Assembly: GCA_000727475.1 (NCBI GenBank)
Contig: KL647308.1
Coordinates: 2,301,133-2,365,132 of the forward strand
Reading direction: 5' to 3'
DNA from: Sarcocystis neurona
Taxonomy: Eukaryota; Apicomplexa; Conoidasida; Eucoccidiorida; Sarcocystidae
DNA: 64,000 bases
Positions 44,328 to 56,475 of the stretch are shown piece by piece (position 1 is the stretch's first letter; each line of letters opens with the position of its first letter). The notes under the pieces were generated by a model. The model saw only the letters and a program-made list of their open reading frames with translations, was not told the origin of the DNA and searched no databases. The translations under genes and the position numbers were made by a program.

Positions 44328-45197
44328 CGAAAAAAAAGTCGAACCGTATACCCGCGGAGCGGCAACAACAGAACATCACTGGCCACGGAAGAGTGTAGTT
44401 GCTGAAATAAGGCGCCAACTCAAAAGTAACGGATTTTCCCCGTCAACTAGAGTAAGGCGATTTTCTCTTGCAGATTCTTACGCGCGAGTGTAATCCGGTT
44501 TTTCGACGCAGCGAACCAGGGATACTGTGACACGCGATGACGACGTCGCAGGCTGGCACGGCGGTCTATGTCTGCAAACGTTCACGCGAGACAACAGATC
44601 TCAGTGTCAGCAACCCAGCAACGTGAAATACCAAACTTGACGCGAGGGAAATTTCACCCAAACCCCTTATGGTCGAGATGTCTGAGTATCTGCGGGCACG
44701 GCGGCCACTTCCCTTCAACAGGAAGAGAGACGGGGCATTGAGCAGGGAAACTGGAAGCCATGCCCCGACAACGCCTACAGAAAGAAACACAAAGTGAATG
44801 TCTTTCTCGAGGCATTTTTATGAGTAACGACGGCAGATACACGTCTTCCTCAGAAGGCTTCCATGCAGCATAAATGGAATGCAGCACAAATGATATTAGA
44901 AATCTGCGAACTCGGTCGTCACTCAACAGGAAAACGATAAGAGACTGTATGGGTATCCACAGCTTGATGCGAGAGGCACTGTTAGTCTGTCTCTACTTCT
45001 TTGCGGCTCCTTTCTTCGTGGAGGGTACACCGCACACGCTCCGTGTATATACGTATTCTTGTAGGTGTACGCTTTGGGATTCTGGTGTGCGACGGCACTA
45101 CTAGTCCCGATGAGTGTCTTTCGCACATCCGTGCAAATTAGTTTTCTGTGCCCAATTCGATAATGTAACAGCTGTTCTCTTGTGCCCCGACAGAAGT
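44328..45197. other. No supported gene
   Basis: A - strand frame at 44654-44926 (RFLISFVLHSIYAAWKPSEE) reads fairly well but begins at TTG and lacks clear borders. Nothing else is evident. Confidence 0.3.
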
Positions 45198-45497
45198 ATG
45201 GTTTTCAACCGCACTCCTAGTCACTCGGGAAATTCGGTTGAGGAAACCTCGCCACTGCCCTCTTATCGCGACGTAGCAGAGCTGGAGCAGACGATTGGTG
45301 GCAACAGGTTTCTTGCTGTAAAGTGGAAAAGTGAGAAGTCTAGAAATTTTGAGATTGAATTTCGCCACGTCTGCACGTACACATTTGCGTATATACGGAC
45401 AGAGGGGGGGAAAAAAGTCCGGCTGTGGATCTGTTGTGGCGCAGTCATTTTTCTGTTCCACAGTCTGATCGGATCCTTATTATCATTGAGGTGGTAA
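45198..45497 (+). CDS. Small protein with C-terminal membrane segment, unidentified
   Basis: ATG at 45198, four bases after an acceptor-like TTGTGCCCCGACAG, to TAA at 45495-45497: 99 residues. It begins MVFNRTPSHSGNSVEETSPL, continues SYRDVAELEQTIGGNRFLAV and KSRNFEIEFRH, and ends with one hydrophobic span (LWICCGAVIFLFHSLIGSLL) two residues from the terminus. This is the layout of a tail-anchored membrane protein. The - strand overlaps with an open frame of poorer composition. It could be the last exon of a larger gene, since the acceptor is convincing. Confidence 0.42.
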   Translation: MVFNRTPSHSGNSVEETSPLPSYRDVAELEQTIGGNRFLAVKWKSEKSRNFEIEFRHVCTYTFAYIRTEGGKKVRLWICCGAVIFLFHSLIGSLLSLRW

Positions 45498-45532
45498 GGA
45501 GGAGAGGAGCTTCCAAATGAAGGAAATGTCAC

Positions 45533-45696
45533 AGGTTGTACGAGACTTGCGATGCGAACACGCGGCCACCGGTGTACTTCTGCACCGCCTTGTGTATCCA
45601 CCGCACCGACATACGCTAACTCGTCTACCCGCACCCAGTACACGCTCTCACTGACGTAGAAGATCGTTTCGAGAGCTACGATTCCTGTGCGCAAAT
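45533..45696 (-). CDS. Exon candidate, beta-strand-rich, unidentified
   Basis: On the - strand the acceptor CTATTAAACAG precedes 45696 and a GTGACA donor follows 45533. The 164-nt frame reads GIVALETIFYVSESVYWVRV then DELAYVGAVDTQGGAEVHRW and PRVRIASLVQP, an alternating hydrophobic pattern typical of beta sheet. A further upstream - strand piece at about 45860-46080 (LQKHHGKFKLLISVLVGLRL) may be another exon. The frame downstream of 45533 remains open and overlaps the + strand ORF at 45198-45497. Confidence 0.4.
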
Positions 45697-46199
45697 CTGT
45701 TTAATAGATCTGCAAAGTGCTTGTACACATCTGGATGGAAAACTGTAGGCACGCATGGGTACTTTTCACTATAGGCGTGCATACATATGTATGTATGTAT
45801 ATATGTGCATATACACTCGCAGAGACTGTACTTTCTGACAGTATATGCACACTCAGCTAAGAATGAATTCGCGTAATTTCATCGGTGAACAGGAAGTGGT
45901 ACTTTTGCATGAGAAGAATCCCTTAAATTTTCCGACGCCAAGAAGGATCAACCTCTTCCGGTCCTGACACCGGCACTCGATTACTCCGCGAAGTCGCAGT
46001 CCGACAAGGACTGAGATTAGGAGCTTAAATTTCCCGTGGTGTTTTTGCAGCATGACAGAGAGCATGCGAAGGAAACATTTCCCCTTATTATTAACACACG
46101 CACGTGCACACGCCTGGATGCAGATACTGAAACAAAAAAGTGTACATATTGTACCCTGAATGTAGGTGGACATCCACTATGTACACACGTAAATTAATA

Positions 46200-47140
46200 C
46201 CCATATGCGTACAGGTGAACGTGGGCATGCATTTATTTGCTTTGGGTGAGTATGCGTTCGAAGCCACTTACGGGTTCTGCCTCGCAAGGAAGTGAAGTTT
46301 CATTTTTCCATTCACACACACACAGATAAGTACACATGTAAATTTTCAGGCATACGTACGTAAATCCATCCAAGCGTACGTATATATATATATATGGAGT
46401 CAAAAGATGAAATTGTGTGTACATGTCAAGGCACCCTGCTCTCCGTATTTGACTGTGTTTAACGTGGTAAAATGCGCTAAAACGTGGAGAATGCCACGGA
46501 AAAGAAGGACCTACTTTTTGCCTTTGACGCACAAATCGAAGATATCAAGCGCGAGAGGTGCTGCACGCATGCTATTGAGTTCAAAACGCCGTCTGCCTCG
46601 GGAAGGACCTAGAGCAGTGCGCTGCCGTGCGCGTCTTACAACTCAAGAAATTAAGCTTGATTCAGCATTACGACTCTCCGCTGACTGCGTTGAAACAAGA
46701 GTCCTCAAAGTGCAAGCAGATAAAGGGACGGGTCAAGCCGTAGATGTCAGTAATCAGCCTACAACCCCATGACGAGTGCACTGCTTGAAACGTAACTGGA
46801 TACTCCCTATCTAGATAGAACAGCGTTTGACTGTGTCTCTGTTGAGGACGTTGACTGAATGCAGCAGTTTGAGAACAACTCAAGACGTGTACGAAAACAT
46901 GCAATTATCCTTTTTTCTGGGCGCGCGTACCACATCATTCCAGCGCAACGTTTTGACATGGCATACAGAAAGCGGCTCAATTGTAAACAAAGGTGTACGT
47001 GTACATTGGGGTATAGACTTGTGTCGACCTCTGTGCATGTAGCGGAGGAGACAGTTTCTGTTCTGATAATTGCACTTGTCTTCGCCCTGCTTAGTCGTTG
47101 CTCCTTCCACACAACAATAACAAGGAATTATCCGTGAGCC
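46200..47140. other. Two weak + strand ORFs, no firm gene
   Basis: 46407-46772 ends with ordinary-looking sequence (TTQEIKLDSALRLSADCVET, VLKVQADKGTGQAVDVSNQP). 46859-47137 (MQQFENNSRRVRKHAIILFS) ends near a hydrophobic stretch (VLIIALVFALLSRCSF). Both overlap open - strand frames and have no recognised relatives. Confidence 0.28.
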
Positions 47141-49150
47141 AAAACTGAGCACACGATTGCAAATGCTCCAGGGGAAATCGATTTTCAACACGTTTCTGGG
47201 CGTGGAAAGTAACTGTAGTCTTACTTCATCCAGCATGAGCAGTGCTGTAACGCGCGTGTGTGAAAGTGCACATTTCTTTACATATTTCGCCGACCTCACA
47301 CGCGCGAACAATCACCTGTCTTTTCAAACTTGTGTGTACGAAGATACTCATGTATACGCAGACAAACAGAGAGGTATAATTCCCAGGCGTGTGAACAATG
47401 TATGCATCGCACAGAGGTTAGGCTTCAAACCTGTAAGTTGTACCGCCTGCTGACGGTCACCCGGCAGGGCGCAACTGTGTGTGTCTGTACACATCTGTGG
47501 AATTGCATGGGCTGCCGCCCTGTACATCAACCCAGAAGCCCACGCAAAAATATGTAGATATATATTCATGAACACGTACATGTTCATGCGCAGATAGGAG
47601 TCGTGGCTCCGCTGCTTGTGGAACTGCGTGATTACGTTAGAAAAGATAGAAGGGAGGAAACACAACAGAAACTGAATGGCGACTCTTCAGGGGGGGGACT
47701 CCAGGTGAGTTCCTGTGGACGTAGCACATACACCTCAGTGTGTCTGGTGCGTAAAACCTTTGTGTGGTGATATGTGTGTGTCCACAACCGACTGTGACAG
47801 AAAAAGCATGCTTCCTCAGAAGAAGTGGGCACGGTGATTCTTCCTCCTAGGGCTGTACCTATGTGTGTGCACACAGGCAAACACTTACACGTGTACGGAA
47901 ATGTACGAACACCTATGTGAGATTCGGTGCAGAGAGTTAAAAAAGGACGTGCTCATGTTTTCGCAGCAGAAGAGGAGCTGAATGGAGATTGGGAATGACT
48001 GTTCTACTGGGGGAAAGAATTCCCTGTAGAAAATCCTTGGCAGGCAAATTATGGGACACTCTCTAAAAATACACAAAAAGCACGTATTGCACATTCAGTA
48101 TACACGTGTTGCTCTTTACAAACATACATGTCCATATATGTATATACGTACGCATTCATACATGTCGCGTGAGGCTCCACACTCCTGTTTGCTGACACGT
48201 GGACGTGTAAGCTGGGGAAAGAAGAACAGCAGTAAATTGGCGTTTTGCTTTTCAGCTGAAGGCACACGCGAACTGTGACGCAGGGACATTATCCCGAGAG
48301 GGCTTCGTGGAGAGTTGGATTTCTTTCCCGTCTCCAAGCGTGTCAACATACAGGTGCGTCTTCATTGTTGCCTAGGCGCAAGAGTCAAACTTGCGAGTCC
48401 GTCACCATCAAGAGTAAAGAAGGAACTCTTTTGAATGCTAGTGTTCCTTTCCAAGCAACTGTCGTCTGATGGAATGGAGAAGAACACTGACTCCCGGAGA
48501 AACCAAAAAATCATTGACTTCTTCATAAATAGTCGCAGCAATCCGTGAGACAAAGAACGGAAGTTGAAATTAAGCAGGTCCGCGCAAAGGACGGTGAAGG
48601 GAGTTTTTTCTATTTACACCGGCGCAACAATGGTGCGTCCCCCAGAACAATGTGTGAATGGTCCTCCATAAAATACGCGTGCAGAAGCTCGTCCCCTCGC
48701 CCACTCGAAGCAGGTAAGAATAACCAGCAGAGTTTGCTGCAAGGCATCTCCGAGGTTGTGCATGCGTACGTTTACGTTTGCCCAAAACCGTGTCATACTA
48801 GCGGAGCAAGAGTAGAGGTACTCCCCGACAACAGCATCGATACGTAAGTTGTCATTCGCAAACGTATAGTCGCACCGTCGACACACGAATAGATAGACTC
48901 GCATAGCTAGGCTCGTTTCCACCCAAAGAGGGTAGAAAATTCACAGTCGAGAAGAACCAATCGACTGCATACGGGTCTTTCTGTAACGTGTGGAAAAACT
49001 TTGTGCTTGTCGAGAAAATAACGCACGCGCAATACTTCTCTTGGATGTGAGACGCTGTGGTGCTTCGAACGTGTTGTTGCATAACAAGACACAGCACCGA
49101 GACGACGTCAGTGTGAAATTTCCTAGAAATTTTGCTGGCACCACCAGCAA

Positions 49151-49203
<53 letters not shown>

Positions 49204-50340
49204 GAGAGAGAGAGAGAAACACACACACACACAGATATGTGTCTACAGCTGTATTCGTCCTCTACGCTTATTCCGGCACCCACGTATATTTATGTACTTA
49301 CTACACACGTGACTGTACATATGTACAGTGAAGAAAACAAGAAGAGAGAAGCAACACATACTCATATATACCTATACATACGCAGGGATACATAGGTACA
49401 TGAATTTATGTGTAGAGTAGTCTGTATATGTACACGAAGGCTTGCAAAACAAATACGTACTAAACACGGTCCTGTAAATGTGGGTGTTTAGTGCACGTTG
49501 TATAATATATATATGTAGTACCCCCCTTTGTAAGATGTATAAAATATTCGTGTGCACACGTGTTCGCGTCAATTACATACATGTGGTCTCCTACATCGCT
49601 ATAGCTTGATCGTTTAGACATGTGTGTATACAACTAATCTTCGTATTTCGACGCAGTGAATACACCCGTGTGGACGTTACGTGAGTCGGTCAATGCATTT
49701 AGAAAAAAGGTGGATGATCCCCAGAGACACGCGTGCTGACGCACGGGTGAAGAGCAGGCTGCCTCCGGACGAAATGTCACGAAAGTTTCGACTTTAAAAG
49801 AGCGAGGAGAACAACGGTGAAAACACACCTTTTCGCGACTATCATCCTCTCGGCGACGCCGTCGCATCGTTCCCCGTACATGACTCCCTTGCAAAACGTG
49901 GACGTGTGTTTGTACACATCTGTCCTGCAGTTGATATCTACGCGTACACGTACACATATGTGTGTGTGTGGATGGATCCGTAGATATGCATCCGCTACGC
50001 AGTTCGGCTATCAGCTAGTTGCTTCTTGCCACGTAGACGCAAACACAGGAGCAAATTGAAAACAGTTGGCAAGACAACGCATTTTCTTTCGTCCGCTCGG
50101 GCCCTACCTCCACTAAAGCACGTATATATATCTATATAGATAGACTGAGAGACAGATGGATGTACGCGTACACAAATGCATTTTCCTGCACCTGTGTACA
50201 CAGAAGTGCCAGGATATGCGTATAGGTAATGGATGTTTCAACGCACTAGTACTTCGGTATGTGAAGTACATCTATTCACGCACCCATCCATGCATGTAAA
50301 AATCTATACGTTGGTTCCTAAAAAAAATTAGGAGAGTTTG
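47141..50340. other. Repeat-poor stretch, one exon candidate at 48600-48844 (+)
   Basis: The + frame before a consensus GTAAGT donor at 48845 reads GISEVVHAYVYVCPKPCHTS and ARVEVLPDNSID, but the antisense frame (48614-48922) reads equally well. A TA/AGAG/CACA microsatellite lies at 49150-49235. Otherwise no coding signal was found. Confidence 0.3.
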
Positions 50341-50446
50341 TGAAGCAGGTCTATACACAGCGGCTCGGATGGTGCCATCGCCCTTTTTTCATCTTTCTTG
50401 CCACTGTCTGTTTAGAAATAGCGGGTGAGTCAGAAACAGAACATGC

Positions 50447-51706
50447 GTGTTACGTCTGCTGCGGCTCGTACACGCTGGCCTTGAAACCGACGAGGAGGAC
50501 ACCCACACCGTCACTGCAGCCGACGGCCTGCCGACAGACGAGCCATACACAGCTGCTGTGCTGCAGCGTCTTCTATCTTTCTGCTGTTGCTGCTATTGCT
50601 GTATGTGCCTGCTTCGGCCCCTGCTGTCGGTGTTCTGGGGTCTTCCTCTCTATTCTGCTGCTGCTTTGCTTCTCTTTTTCTGCGGCTATCGCTCTGCTCC
50701 TCTCCATCGTTGATGAGCCACAGAGCTGCGCGAATGTTGCTGCCGCTGCCTTGCCTCTCCTTCTGTGCCGCTGCTTCTCCCGTTCCCCGCATTTTTCCCC
50801 ACTTTTGTTGCTGCTCCTGCTGCTCGGGCACCGGCTTGTCCGCAGCACACCGTCTGCTCGAGCAGCCAGCGACACCTATCGTGGCTCATGCCCTTGGTGG
50901 CGCTGCAGAGGCTCCCTTCTCTGCTGCGGCTGGGGCACTTCTTGCTGAGCGACTCCTGCCCTTCCTTGCCCGCTAAGCTGCAGGTGCCTCCCCTCTGTGG
51001 TTTTGCTGCTGCTGCTGCTGCCGCGGCTATTCAAGGTCTCCTTGCGTTTTCACTCCTAAAACAAGAACAACTTGCCAAGGCACTGCGGTGCACGTGGCAT
51101 GCATCTTGTAGAGCATCCGTCCACGCCACTCCCCAGCAGTTCGGTCATTACTCGTTTTCGCGCCGCTGAAGCTGCAGCCCATAGTTCTGCTGGTGCTGCT
51201 ATTTCTCGTCTTTCTGTCCCTGCAGCTGCAGCACCTAGCTCTCCTGCTGCTGCCGTTGCTGTGTCTGTGCTGGCACTCTGGCTCCCCTGCGGATGGCGGT
51301 GCTCCCAGATACGTAGGGGCATCTGTTACAGCTACTGCGGCGCTTCTTTGTTGGCGTACACAGAGGAAGTGTCGGGGAAGTCAGGAGTAAAAGGAGCCCT
51401 GGACGTTGCGGCAGCAGCGCCAGGTTGAAGAATAGCGTACATGTGGTCCTGTCGCTGGTGCGCGCCCACAAGAGCGGTATGGAACCGACGGGGAGAGCGC
51501 ACCGTAGGGAATGGCTGTCCCACACACAAGTGCGTCACCGAACCACAAGCAGCAGCAGCAGCAGGAGTGGGAGGACCAACAGCAGCAGCAGCAGTGGGAA
51601 GACCAGCAGCAAGGGAAAGCTCAACAAGAGCAGCAGCAACGGGGGGAAGCAGCAGCGCGACGAGCAGCAGGAGCGGCAAGGACACAGGCGGCGCCCACAC
51701 ACACAA
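50447..51706. other. CTG/CAG-rich region with exon candidates on both strands
   Basis: On + the frame from 50447 reads LETDEEDTHTVTAADGLPTD before Cys/Leu repeat. On - the frame 51706-51332 reads RRFHTALVGAHQRQDHMYAI and RAPFTPDFPDTSSVYANKEA, and 51322-51056 reads REIAAPAELWAAASAARKRV. The - strand pieces agree in direction with the exon at 51910-52283 and could be its downstream exons. Confidence 0.35.
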
Positions 51707-51909
51707 AACACACTGCGCGGAAACGATCGTTCAACTGCTGCTTGCGAACGACAGCACGGCTTCAGTACAACCCCGGCGGTCTACGCAAGGCAGGAATGAG
51801 AGAGGTTAGCGCCGAAGGCCAGGCAGCCACAGCAGAAAAAGGAAAGACAAACGCTGCATCCGTGCGCGCCTCACACACGCACGCAGCAGCCGCAGCAGCA
51901 GCCAGAGTC

Positions 51910-52283
51910 TCAGGGAAGCAGGAGAGGCGACAGTCGCCTCAGCAGGAGCAACAGGAGGAGAGTAAGAGGCAGCAGCAGCAGCAACAAGAGCGTCACCGGA
52001 GCAGCGGCGGTTGTGCGAACAGCGACAGCGGCCACAGGAGAAACAGCGCCAGCGGGAACCCTCAGACCGAAAGCAGCAACAACAGCAGCAACAGCGAATT
52101 CTCGTAGATCCCCGCACTGCGGTGGATCTGCAAAAGAGTCTACCCAAGCAAAACTCATGAGCAGACGTTGAAAAGGGGGGGACGGACGTCGAAGGATCAG
52201 TCTCAACACTTGCGCGCAGTCGACTAGCGTGCTGGCGTGGTGTACATCCTTCTTCGTGCAGTATTCACATGGAATTGCAACAA
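51910..52283 (-). CDS. Exon of an unidentified protein
   Basis: On the - strand, after an AG at 52284-52285, the frame reads VVAIPCEYCTKKDVHHASTL, DCAQVLRLILRRPSPPFQRL and MSFAWVDSFADPPQCGDLRE, all ordinary sequence of mixed composition, before passing into Val/Ala and Leu repeats from CAG/CTG DNA and a stop at 51910. The non-repeat part (about 65 residues, to about 52085) is the firm core; the exon may end sooner than 51910. A pyrimidine/CTG-rich stretch precedes the acceptor. C-x2-C is present but no known finger is complete. Confidence 0.48.
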
Positions 52284-52289
52284 CTCAGG

Positions 52290-52430
52290 CAAGGCACTGC
52301 AGCGGCAGCAGAAGCAGGAGCTGCAGAAACAGCAACAGCGGAAGCAGCGGAAGCAGCGGAAGCAGAGGAGCAGCAGAGGCAGAGGAGCAGCAGCAGCGGA
52401 GGAAGAGGCAGCAGCAGAGGTGCTTGACAT
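52290..52430. repeat. CAG/GAAGCAGCG repeat
   Basis: GCAGCAGAAGCAGGAGCTGC passes into repeated GAAGCAGCG units at 52339-52366 and GAGCAGCAG units after it. Probably the intron upstream of the - strand exon at 51910-52283. Confidence 0.6.
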
Positions 52431-52559
52431 GTTTGTCAGTTCTGGTTTTTATTTCGTCTCTCGTGCGACGAGCTGCAAAAGGCAGCTTCTCTTCTTCCAC
52501 GTTTCTCTGCGCGGCTTTTTCTTCTTGCATGCAAAATCTCTTCTTTGTCTTCCCTTGTC

Positions 52560-53530
52560 TGTTGTCCCTCTCCCCCTCCCCCTCCCTCATTTTCATCGCC
52601 CTCTTCCTTCCTTTCACCTTGATGCCTGCTGCTACCTGGTTTTCCCTTTTTTTGGCCTCCCCACACTCTTTCTCGGTGAACTTCACGGCGGAGTGGCTCA
52701 GTTTCTCTCTTTCCCTGGCAAGCACCTGCTCCGCCTGTCTGTGACATGCCCGTCTTCCCATTTTCTCTTGTTGCTGTCTGCTTTCTTGTAGCCGCATCCC
52801 ATCTGTCCATCCCCCTCCCTTTCCCTCTGCTCCGACCTCCCTGTGGCGTGGCTTATTTTCGTTTTTTGCCCGATCTCTTCGCCGCGTCTACTTTTGCGTG
52901 TACCAACTTCTTCCGTTTCTTTGTGTGTTGCTGCTTTTCTCTCTTCATAGACAGCCCCTGCTGTTTCTGTGCTCTTCCTCTGTCACAATTGTTCTTGTCT
53001 ATCCCTACCGCAGCTTCTCTTCTACTGCCTCAAGCTTCTCTCTCGCATTTCTTCTTCTTCGGTCTACCCTCCACGCATCCCTGCCGACCACATCCTGGGG
53101 GTTCCCGTATTTTTCTTCTTTCTGTTCCTTCTTCGACTGCCCCCCTTTACCACTTCTTTGTTTGATGAGTCCTCTCTCTTTGTTCTGTGACTTTTTCCTG
53201 AGTTTCCCGTCCATCTCGAAAATTTACCGCGTGCTTCTTCTTGGTCCTGTTCTAGGTCCTCTCCCGGCCTGTCCTTCTTGCTCTCCTCCTCACTTCTGCG
53301 TCCTGGCCGTCTTCTCTGGCCGTGCCGCGCACTTCGCCTTCTTCGTTTCTGTTTCTCCGTTACCCGCTCGACCCTTTCTGTCTTTTCTTCTCGTCACGTT
53401 CTTCTTTTCTTCCTTTCGTTGCTTTTTCCGGGTCTCTATTCTCCGCACTTCTCCGGCACCACCCACGTCTCTCTCTACGTTCCTTCGAGGTGCCGCGCCT
53501 TTCTTGATTTTCTGCGGGCGACGGCAGCTT
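52560..53530. other. Long pyrimidine-biased stretch on +
   Basis: Almost 1 kb is dominated by C and T on the + strand, with short CTCCCCCTCC, TTCTTCTTT and TTTCCCTTT blocks. ORFs in it are Ser/Phe/Leu/Pro-rich. It resembles the presumed intron before uS14 and may be a + strand intron leading to the AG at 53568-53569. Confidence 0.5.
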
Positions 53531-53534
53531 CGTT

Positions 53535-53864
53535 CTAATTAGTCGGCAACTTTTTCCTCACCTGCAAGGAAGATGTCTGTAGACTCGAAGCGACGCGGGC
53601 AGCAATCGAGCAGCCGCGCTTCTGTCGGCGACGCTCGTCGACCGTCGGTTCTCCGGCGCGTGGACAGAGAGTACGGTCTAGAGCTCCGTGCAAACTCGGA
53701 TGGTATATTCGGTAGGAATAAAAAGAATTTGTAGAGTAATTTTTGGCCGGCAGTCGTTGCTCAAAATGCCCGTTCGGGTTTGCGTACGGCGGCGCTCGGT
53801 TCTTCACCACCGGCAGAGTGTCCAGGCGTTGCGCGTCTTCTTGCACGGTCAGGAAACGGTTGCA
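53535..53864 (-). CDS. Probable terminal exon of an unidentified protein
   Basis: On the - strand, acceptor GGGCTGCAG precedes 53864 after a pyrimidine-rich stretch. Then 109 residues run to a stop at 53535-53537 (phase 0). The sequence is ordinary: CNRFLTVQEDAQRLDTLPVV, NRAPPYANPNGHFEQRLPAK, NYSTNSFYSYRIYHPSLHGA, CPRAGEPTVDERRRQKRGCS and a basic end. The short aromatic-rich middle and basic tail would fit an organellar complex subunit, but no relative is recognised. The + strand of the same DNA also reads plausibly (next entry). The - strand is preferred for length and composition. Confidence 0.48.
   Translation of the reverse strand, partial: CNRFLTVQEDAQRLDTLPVVKNRAPPYANPNGHFEQRLPAKNYSTNSFYSYRIYHPSLHGALDRTLCPRAGEPTVDERRRQKRGCSIAARVASSLQTSSLQVRKKLPTN
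53570..53732 (+). CDS. Antisense exon candidate, lower confidence
   Basis: After an acceptor-like TTTTTCCTCACCTGCAAG ending at 53569, an ATG at 53573 starts MSVDSKRRGQQSSSRASVGD, then RRPSVLRRVDREYGLELRAN. A GTATAT donor or a stop follows near 53700-53732. It lies wholly antisense to the exon at 53535-53864. Only one of the two may be real, or convergent genes may overlap here. Confidence 0.28.
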
Positions 53865-54199
53865 CTGCAGCCCAGCAACAGTGCGACCCGAGGGAAAAGA
53901 GGCAAGTTGCAGGAACGAGAGAAATGCGAAGCAGATGAAAAAAATCAAATAAATACTTTCGCCTGTCCACAACTCTACGAAGAGGAGGCGCAGGAACGCG
54001 TCTGTCTGAATCTGTCTGAAAATAGGTATGCAAACAGAGTTACAGAGACAGAGAGAGAGAAACGAGGGAAAATATACATATATGCATGTAATGTACGAAT
54101 GTGTGTATGTATGAATACAACTGTACGTACATGAATATATGGGAAGGATGTGAAACACGAATGTGCGCGTGTGTGTGTGCGTGTGTGTATGTGTGCAGG

Positions 54200-55090
54200 T
54201 ATTCCATGTGTACACACAGTGAAGGAGAAGCGCATGGAAGGGAGAGAAGAAAAGGGCGAAAGAGGAGCAGAGACCCAGAGACGCAGGGGAAGACGAAGAA
54301 TTGACGGTGGCAAAAGTGGTGGAGGGGAGAATTGGGAAGTCGGGAAGAAGAAAAGGAAGAGGGGGAGAGGTGAGCAAAGTGGCGCGATAAAAGCAGAGAT
54401 GGAAGACCTACCCAGGGGGGGTGAGAGAAAAAAGGCCACCAGAAGCAGATACAACGGAGCATCAAGACACGGAGAGGACGGGAAAGGAGAGAAAAAGAGA
54501 AGGATTGGCATGAGAAGAGAAGGGAAGATCCGGCGCTGATGTCACCTAATTTAGAAGTGCCAAAAAATTGAAGCGGCGGACAGCAACAGAGAAGGAAACG
54601 AGAAGCAAGTTGAGGAACGCGAAGGAGATGACGAGAATAAGGACCGAAAGCAAGAAAGGAAGAGACGGAAAAAAGTTGCAGACGGAAAGCTGTGCGTGTA
54701 CGTAGAGAGAGTGAACGTACAGAAGTGCAGAGAAAGCAACGGAACGAAAGGAGGTCGGAAGAGACGAGCAGCAGGAGGTTGAACCGTAGGCAAACGGGAA
54801 ACGAGAAACGGACAGCAAAACGGGGAGAAAAGAGAGGAAGAAGAGGATGAGGGACCGGAAAAAAGAGAAGGGATGGAGGCGGAGAGAGGTGAGGCCGCCA
54901 AGTCGGAAAAGGACGGCTTCGCGTCAGTGACTTGCGACCAGGCAGCAGGCGGGGAAGGGGGCCGAAAAAATGTACGGCGACAAAAGGAGGACTGAAGGAA
55001 GGCGGAAGAAGACGACGTTTCACCAGTTGGCAGAGGAGATGGCGAAAGGGGAGAGCAGACGCGATGCGCAGAAGAGGAGGAGAACAAAAT
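54200..55090. other. Long purine-biased stretch on +
   Basis: About 900 bp is dominated by A and G on + (GAAGGAGAAGCGC, AAGAAAAGGAAGAGGGGG), that is, pyrimidine-rich on -. It mirrors 52560-53530 across the exon at 53535-53864 and would fit a - strand intron upstream of it. ORFs are Arg/Lys/Glu-rich on + and Ser/Phe/Leu-rich on -. Confidence 0.5.
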
Positions 55091-55488
55091 ATACTCCACG
55101 AAGCGCCACCACATTCACGTGGCTGCAGCAGCCGCTCCTTCTGTATGTAAGTGCGTCTATATTCTGCTGCACCTGCACACACCTAGAAATGTCCAGAAGA
55201 GTCACACATACGAGTCGAGCGTCCTCTGTCCTTCTCTCTTCCTCTCCGTCTTTCTACATGTATTCTTCGCATCTACATACACACCTGCATATACACAGCC
55301 CCCCTACGTACGCAGGAACACAGAAGACTTCCAAGTTTTCGTACATGTGTGTATACAAATATAGGTGTACACATGCGTATATACATACAATACATATGTA
55401 TGTATATTCACGCATAGAAGAACGTGCTCATGTGTACATATATGCATTTGTATAGGTATGAGGAACCCCATCTGCAGGGGGGGGGGGG

Positions 55489-55845
55489 TTGCTTCTCTCT
55501 CTCAACGCAGGCAACGCCCCCGTTGCTTCCACGAGGAACGTTTCTGTGAATGAACGTCCCTCACCTACAAGTAGATACTCGGGTGGAGCAGCAGCTTGCA
55601 GAGAAGAAAAGCCACCCCACAAACTTGCCAATTGCTTGGAAACAGCTAACGTACGGCTACCTTTCTTCCTAGGGGGAGGTGAACGGGAGCCGGTCACCTG
55701 CCGAGGGGGTCGCCTGGGCGACGCCCGTCTCCTTTGCAGATTTACGGCGGTTCTCGCAGAGGGGAAGGAAGCTGAGGACATTTGTGCCCCCCCAAATATC
55801 CTCGCCTGCTTTCCTCGCTTCCCTTTCCCCTCTCTCTATTTGTGA
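55489..55845. other. Exon candidates on both strands
   Basis: On + an acceptor-like CTCTCTCTCAACGCAG ends at 55510 and the frame reads NAPVASTRNVSVNERPSPTS to a stop at 55845. On - the frame reads KQLASLWGGFSSLQAAAPPE and EYLLVGEGRSFTETFLVEAT with a GTGAGG donor possible. They overlap antisense, and neither is recognised. Confidence 0.3.
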
Positions 55846-56475
55846 AGCGTCTCTCATAGCGCAGTTCTTCTCTTGTACTCGTGCGTCTTCACAGAAAAGA
55901 AGAGTACGTCACTCCTACTAGTGCGCACGGGGAAGTCCTTTCTACACCCGTGTATATATGTATATGTACGTGTACACCTGCGTATAAGCCGGAAAAACGC
56001 GTCTTCGCCAAGTCTACTTCCGACGCCCATGGGACGGCAGCAGCTCTACATAATACGGCGGCAAACACGCTGTCTATCCATCTATATATGTGTGTGTACA
56101 AATCTGAGGAGGAACGCTGCACGTAGAGACATTAACCATAGGCAGACACGCACACAGAAAAGGCTATACGTATCTGTCCAAACACACACGCGGGGAAACA
56201 TTTAAAGATACGTACATTATATATATATATTTGGTTTTCGCGCCAATCACACGTAAGTATATGTAGTAAATACCTGTAAATGCGCATGTTTGCCCTTCGG
56301 GACTCAATGTCTTTATAAACATACATGCGCGTATGTATGCCTGTGTGTGCTCGTATGTGTATATCCTTCTCACAAGTAATATATATACACCAAACCATAT
56401 ACACATAAGCAGACATACATACACGTGTCAACATATACATATATATGTGAGAATACGAGGATATTATCCATCCGT

